This document shows positions 32,672 through 34,570 of a stretch of 34,570 bases of DNA, piece by piece. Below the pieces are notes generated by a model that had not been told where the DNA came from, searched no databases, and saw only the letters and a program-made list of their open reading frames with translations. This stretch comes from Rhodoplanes elegans (GTDB lineage Bacteria > Pseudomonadota > Alphaproteobacteria > Rhizobiales > Xanthobacteraceae): positions 1 through 34,570 of the forward strand of contig NZ_NHSK01000200.1 of the NCBI RefSeq assembly GCF_016653355.1, read 5' to 3'. Positions within the stretch are counted from its first letter, which is position 1, and each line of letters starts with the position of its first letter. The position numbers and the translations under genes were made by a program.

Positions 32672-32774
32672 GTCATTCCGGGACGATGCGGAGCATAGGA
32701 CCCGGAATCCAGCGACATGCTCGGAAGGCCTGGTTGGATTCCGGGTTCGCGCCTTCGGCGCCCCCCGGAATGAC
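32672..32774. repeat. Palindromic intergenic repeat (family A)
   Basis: Outer arms GTCATTCCGGG and CCCGGAATGAC and inner arms ACCCGGAATCCAGC and TTGGATTCCGGGTT are near-complementary. It is clearly related to the element at 19332-19434, and it lies between the ACT-domain gene and the PFL gene. Confidence 0.9.
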
Positions 32775-32794
32775 GGTGCCGCAGGGGCGGCTCC

Positions 32795-33091
32795 TCAGAC
32801 CCGGTGCATCGCCTTGAAAATCTCCTCGCGCTCGATCTCGACCTTGACGGCGAGCGCGGCGCCCTTGCGGGCGAGGCGCTCGCGCAGATCGTCGAAGGAA
32901 ACGTCGGAGGCGGACAGATCCACCATCATGATCATGGTGAAGAAGTCCCGCATCACCGACTGGCTGATGTCGAGGATGTTCACGCCGGCCTCGGCGATCA
33001 CGGCGGAGATGCCGGCGATGATGCCGACACGGTCCGCGCCGATGATCGTCACGATGGCGCGGCCGGACAGGGTTTTGGCGGTGTGGGGCAT
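32795..33091 (-). CDS. ACT-domain protein (UPF0237 family)
   Basis: This 98-residue protein is made of one ACT domain: [20 protein letters not shown] at 12-31, [20 protein letters not shown] in the middle, and a C-terminal helix. ACT domains usually bind amino acids or other small ligands and regulate partners. The ATG at 33091 has GGAG 5 nt upstream. Together with the downstream PFL protein it forms a pair conserved from Firmicutes to proteobacteria, so a shared function is likely, but no reaction is known. A palindromic repeat separates the two genes here. Confidence 0.9.
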   Translation of the reverse strand: MPHTAKTLSGRAIVTIIGADRVGIIAGISAVIAEAGVNILDISQSVMRDFFTMIMMVDLSASDVSFDDLRERLARKGAALAVKVEIEREEIFKAMHRV

Positions 33092-33150
33092 CGCGGCTCC
33101 GGGCGGTCGACGGGGCTCGCGCCGACGGTCGGCCGCGAGAGGGCCCGTTC

Positions 33151-33729
33151 TTAGCCCGCCGGGGTGCCGCCGGCCAATGGGTCCTGCCGCGCGAGGACGC
33201 CGCGCACGAACCGCACCCGCTCGGCGACCGGCGCGAGCGGCAGCATGCAGAGGTCGTAGCCGTAGTCCCGCCAGGTCGAGACCATGGCCTCGAAGGTGCG
33301 CACCGCCTCGTCGAAATCCTGCTTGCGCTCGGCGTCCTGGGTGAAGATCGCGGGCCAGGGTGGGGCGACGAAGACGAGCCGGGCGTAACGGAAGTGGCGG
33401 GCGGCCCGGTCCATGTGGGGCGGCACCGTGCGGCCCAACATCCGCAGATAGCCGATCACGTCGGGCACGCCGCGGTCGAACATCACCGGGCCGGGCAGCG
33501 CCCGCGCCGCGTGGTGCGAGCGCATCTCGAGCGACAGCATCGCCTCGGCGAAGGCGTCCGGGTCGCGCCAGGGCAGGGCCGGGCCGTCGATCGCCACCTG
33601 GTCCTGGATGACGGCGCGGCCGGCCTCGACCGAGCGGGCGAAGCCGGCCTCCTCCGGGGCGTCGATGAGGGTGCTCTTGCCGGAGCCGGGGCCGCCGGTG
33701 ACGACGACGAAGCTGGCGGGATCACTCAT
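33151..33729 (-). CDS. Small P-loop NTPase (AAA_28-like)
   Basis: This 192-residue protein has a Walker A motif GGPGSGKS at 12-19 (FVVVTGGPGSGKSTL). VMFDRGVPDVIGYLRM is a kinase-like DRG segment of the sort seen in AAA_28 or shikimate-kinase-like ATPases. RLVFVAPPWPAIFTQDAERK and a C-terminal Arg-rich helix (VAERVRFVRGVLARQD) follow. It might be a nucleotide or small-molecule kinase; the substrate is unknown. The ATG at 33729 gives MSDPASFV; an ATG at 33741 adds four residues. It probably stands alone, upstream of the ACT gene. Confidence 0.85.
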   Translation of the reverse strand: MSDPASFVVVTGGPGSGKSTLIDAPEEAGFARSVEAGRAVIQDQVAIDGPALPWRDPDAFAEAMLSLEMRSHHAARALPGPVMFDRGVPDVIGYLRMLGRTVPPHMDRAARHFRYARLVFVAPPWPAIFTQDAERKQDFDEAVRTFEAMVSTWRDYGYDLCMLPLAPVAERVRFVRGVLARQDPLAGGTPAG

Positions 33730-33777
33730 GCATGGGGCCACCGTTGCCGTGCCGGCGGCGTCCGGGTGCCGGGCCGA

Positions 33778-33978
33778 TCAGGCGCCCGGTCTGGCGAGGT
33801 CGGACGCGAGCGGCTCGCGCAGGACCCGGGCGCCGGCGCGGGCGGCGCGGCTCTGGGCGCGCAGGGCGGCCGCCTCGAGCCGGGCTTGCTCGGAGAGTGA
33901 CCGCAGGTGCTGGCTCTGGGCCAGGAGGGCGCGGCTTTCGGCGTGGAGCGTGCGGATATCGTCGGACAGGATCTTCAT
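33778..33978 (-). CDS. Short coiled-coil protein of unknown function
   Basis: This 66-residue, Ala/Arg/Leu-rich protein (MKILSDDIRTLHAESRALLA, then QSQHLRSLSEQARLEAAALR) is predicted to be one long helix or coiled coil. No family was recognised. The internal ATG at 33978 is preferred over an upstream in-frame start at 34107, because the extension lies in AT-rich regulatory-looking DNA and reads as low-quality sequence. There is no clear ribosome site, so the gene itself is only moderately supported. Confidence 0.5.
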   Translation of the reverse strand: MKILSDDIRTLHAESRALLAQSQHLRSLSEQARLEAAALRAQSRAARAGARVLREPLASDLARPGA

Positions 33979-34049
33979 CGCGAGGTTCGGACTAGCCTGG
34001 CGGTTTCGAGGGTCGGGCGACAACGGCCCTCCGATTTGAAGCGTTATGG

Positions 34050-34064
34050 TTAACAAATGGTAAA
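34050..34064. promoter_or_regulatory. CtrA-like box in an AT-rich patch
   Basis: TTAA-N7-TAAA (34050-34064) within GGTTAACAAATGGTAAACTG differs by one base from the CtrA consensus TTAA-N7-TTAA. It lies about 70 nt before the small coiled-coil gene. Such sites arise by chance, but AT-rich DNA is rare in this window. Confidence 0.3.
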
Positions 34065-34180
34065 CTGGTAGCCAACCCCGCGGGTGCGAGGTGATTGTGC
34101 AGCGCACAGTTGCGGCGATCGGTCCCCGGCCCTTTCGCGGGGCGCCGCCGCACCCCAGATCGGGTCCGAGCCAACGGGCC

Positions 34181-34246
34181 GGAACGACCGCCCGGGACGA
34201 CCGCCCGGGACGACCGGCCAGACCGACTGGCCAGACCGACTAGCCA
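34181..34246. repeat. 13-bp tandem repeats upstream of the SOUL gene
   Basis: Five successive units of 13-14 bp, around GGACGACCGCCCG and grading into GACCGACTGGCCA, run from 34181 to 34246, ending just before the ribosome site of the SOUL gene at about 34255-34260. Confidence 0.85.
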
Positions 34247-34266
34247 GGACGGCGAAGGAGCCCGCC

Positions 34267-34570
34267 ATGTCGATCGTCACGTCCATCCTGCAGGGCGCCG
34301 CCGGCGTCGTCGGCGTCCGTTCGGGCACCGAGGAGCCGCGCTTCGAGGTGCTGGAGCGGATCGGTGACGCCGTGGAGATTCGCCGCTACGGAGCCCGGCT
34401 CGCCGCCGACGTGACGGTCGCGGCCGACGAGATGGCGGCCCGCTCGGCCGGATTTCGTCGGCTCGCCCGGTTCATCTTCGGCGCCAACCGGGTGCGGGAG
34501 ACGATCGCCATGACGGCGCCCGTCACGGTCGCGCCGGGCGCCGTCATGGCGATCGTCTCCCGCACCCGGT
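34267..34570 (+). CDS. SOUL family haem-binding protein, N-terminal part (partial)
   Basis: About 100 codons are present before the right edge. The reading frame shows the SOUL pattern: PRFEVLERIGDAVEIRRYG (about 24-42), AARSAGFRRLARFIFGANR (about 58-76) and RETIAMTAPVTV. SOUL proteins bind haem or related tetrapyrroles. The ATG at 34267 has AAGGAG 6-7 nt upstream. The last 36 bases are the exact reverse complement of 34487-34522, so the sequence after about 34534 (residues GAVMAIVSRTR) is probably not the true continuation. A second IAMTAPV-type segment would be expected there. Confidence 0.85.
   Translation, partial: MSIVTSILQGAAGVVGVRSGTEEPRFEVLERIGDAVEIRRYGARLAADVTVAADEMAARSAGFRRLARFIFGANRVRETIAMTAPVTVAPGAVMAIVSRTR
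34487..34570. repeat. Perfect 36-bp inverted repeat at the window end
   Basis: Bases 34487-34522 are exactly reverse-complementary to 34535-34570, with a 12-nt spacer (34523-34534). The arm lies inside the SOUL coding sequence and the second arm ends at the last base of the window. Confidence 0.97.

Overview
The window is very GC-rich, densely packed chromosomal DNA. Gene content and order point to an alphaproteobacterium of the order Hyphomicrobiales (Rhizobiales). The evidence is a Mur-type Fur regulator inside a tsaB-rimI-mur-plsC-miaB-phoH-ybeY-corC-lnt cluster, a conserved XRE regulator before metK, and trmB before rimP-nusA-ylxR-infB. The species cannot be named from the sequence alone.

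Layout. (1) 1-21086, almost all minus strand, is a housekeeping block. Read in the direction of transcription it runs murJ, trpS, a universal stress protein, nfuA, then tsaB-rimI-mur-plsC, then miaB-phoH-ybeY-corC-lnt, an XRE regulator, metK, trmB, and rimP-nusA-ylxR-infB (infB runs off the left edge). A plus-strand hicB-hicA toxin-antitoxin pair sits between nfuA and tsaB. Intrinsic terminators follow nfuA, the XRE gene, metK and trmB. (2) 21087-24821, plus strand: a PfkB-family adenosine kinase with a good promoter, a proline-rich single-pass membrane protein, and a secreted metallo-beta-lactamase-fold protein with unusual metal-ligand motifs. (3) 24841-26339, minus strand: an AbiEii-type nucleotidyltransferase overlapping a 97-residue partner, preceded by about 540 bp of non-coding DNA that holds nine inverted repeats. 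(4) 26340-31114, minus strand: a complete ptxABCDE-type operon for uptake of phosphite and its oxidation to phosphate. It encodes an ABC transporter, an NAD-dependent phosphite dehydrogenase with every recognised catalytic residue, and a LysR regulator. A Pho box with one mismatch lies in front of it, and a palindromic repeat has landed between the transporter genes and ptxD. (5) 31264-34570: a PFL/UPF0210 protein with its usual ACT-domain partner, a small P-loop NTPase, a short coiled-coil protein, and the start of a SOUL haem-binding protein. The last 84 bases of the window form a perfect 36-bp inverted repeat, which looks like an assembly fold-back.

At least three families of palindromic intergenic repeats are scattered through the gaps from about 18 kb onward, along with several short tandem duplications in gene leaders. 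The most coherent accessory function is phosphite use as a phosphorus source under PhoB control. The least explained parts are the nucleotidyltransferase pair and the structured DNA upstream of it.
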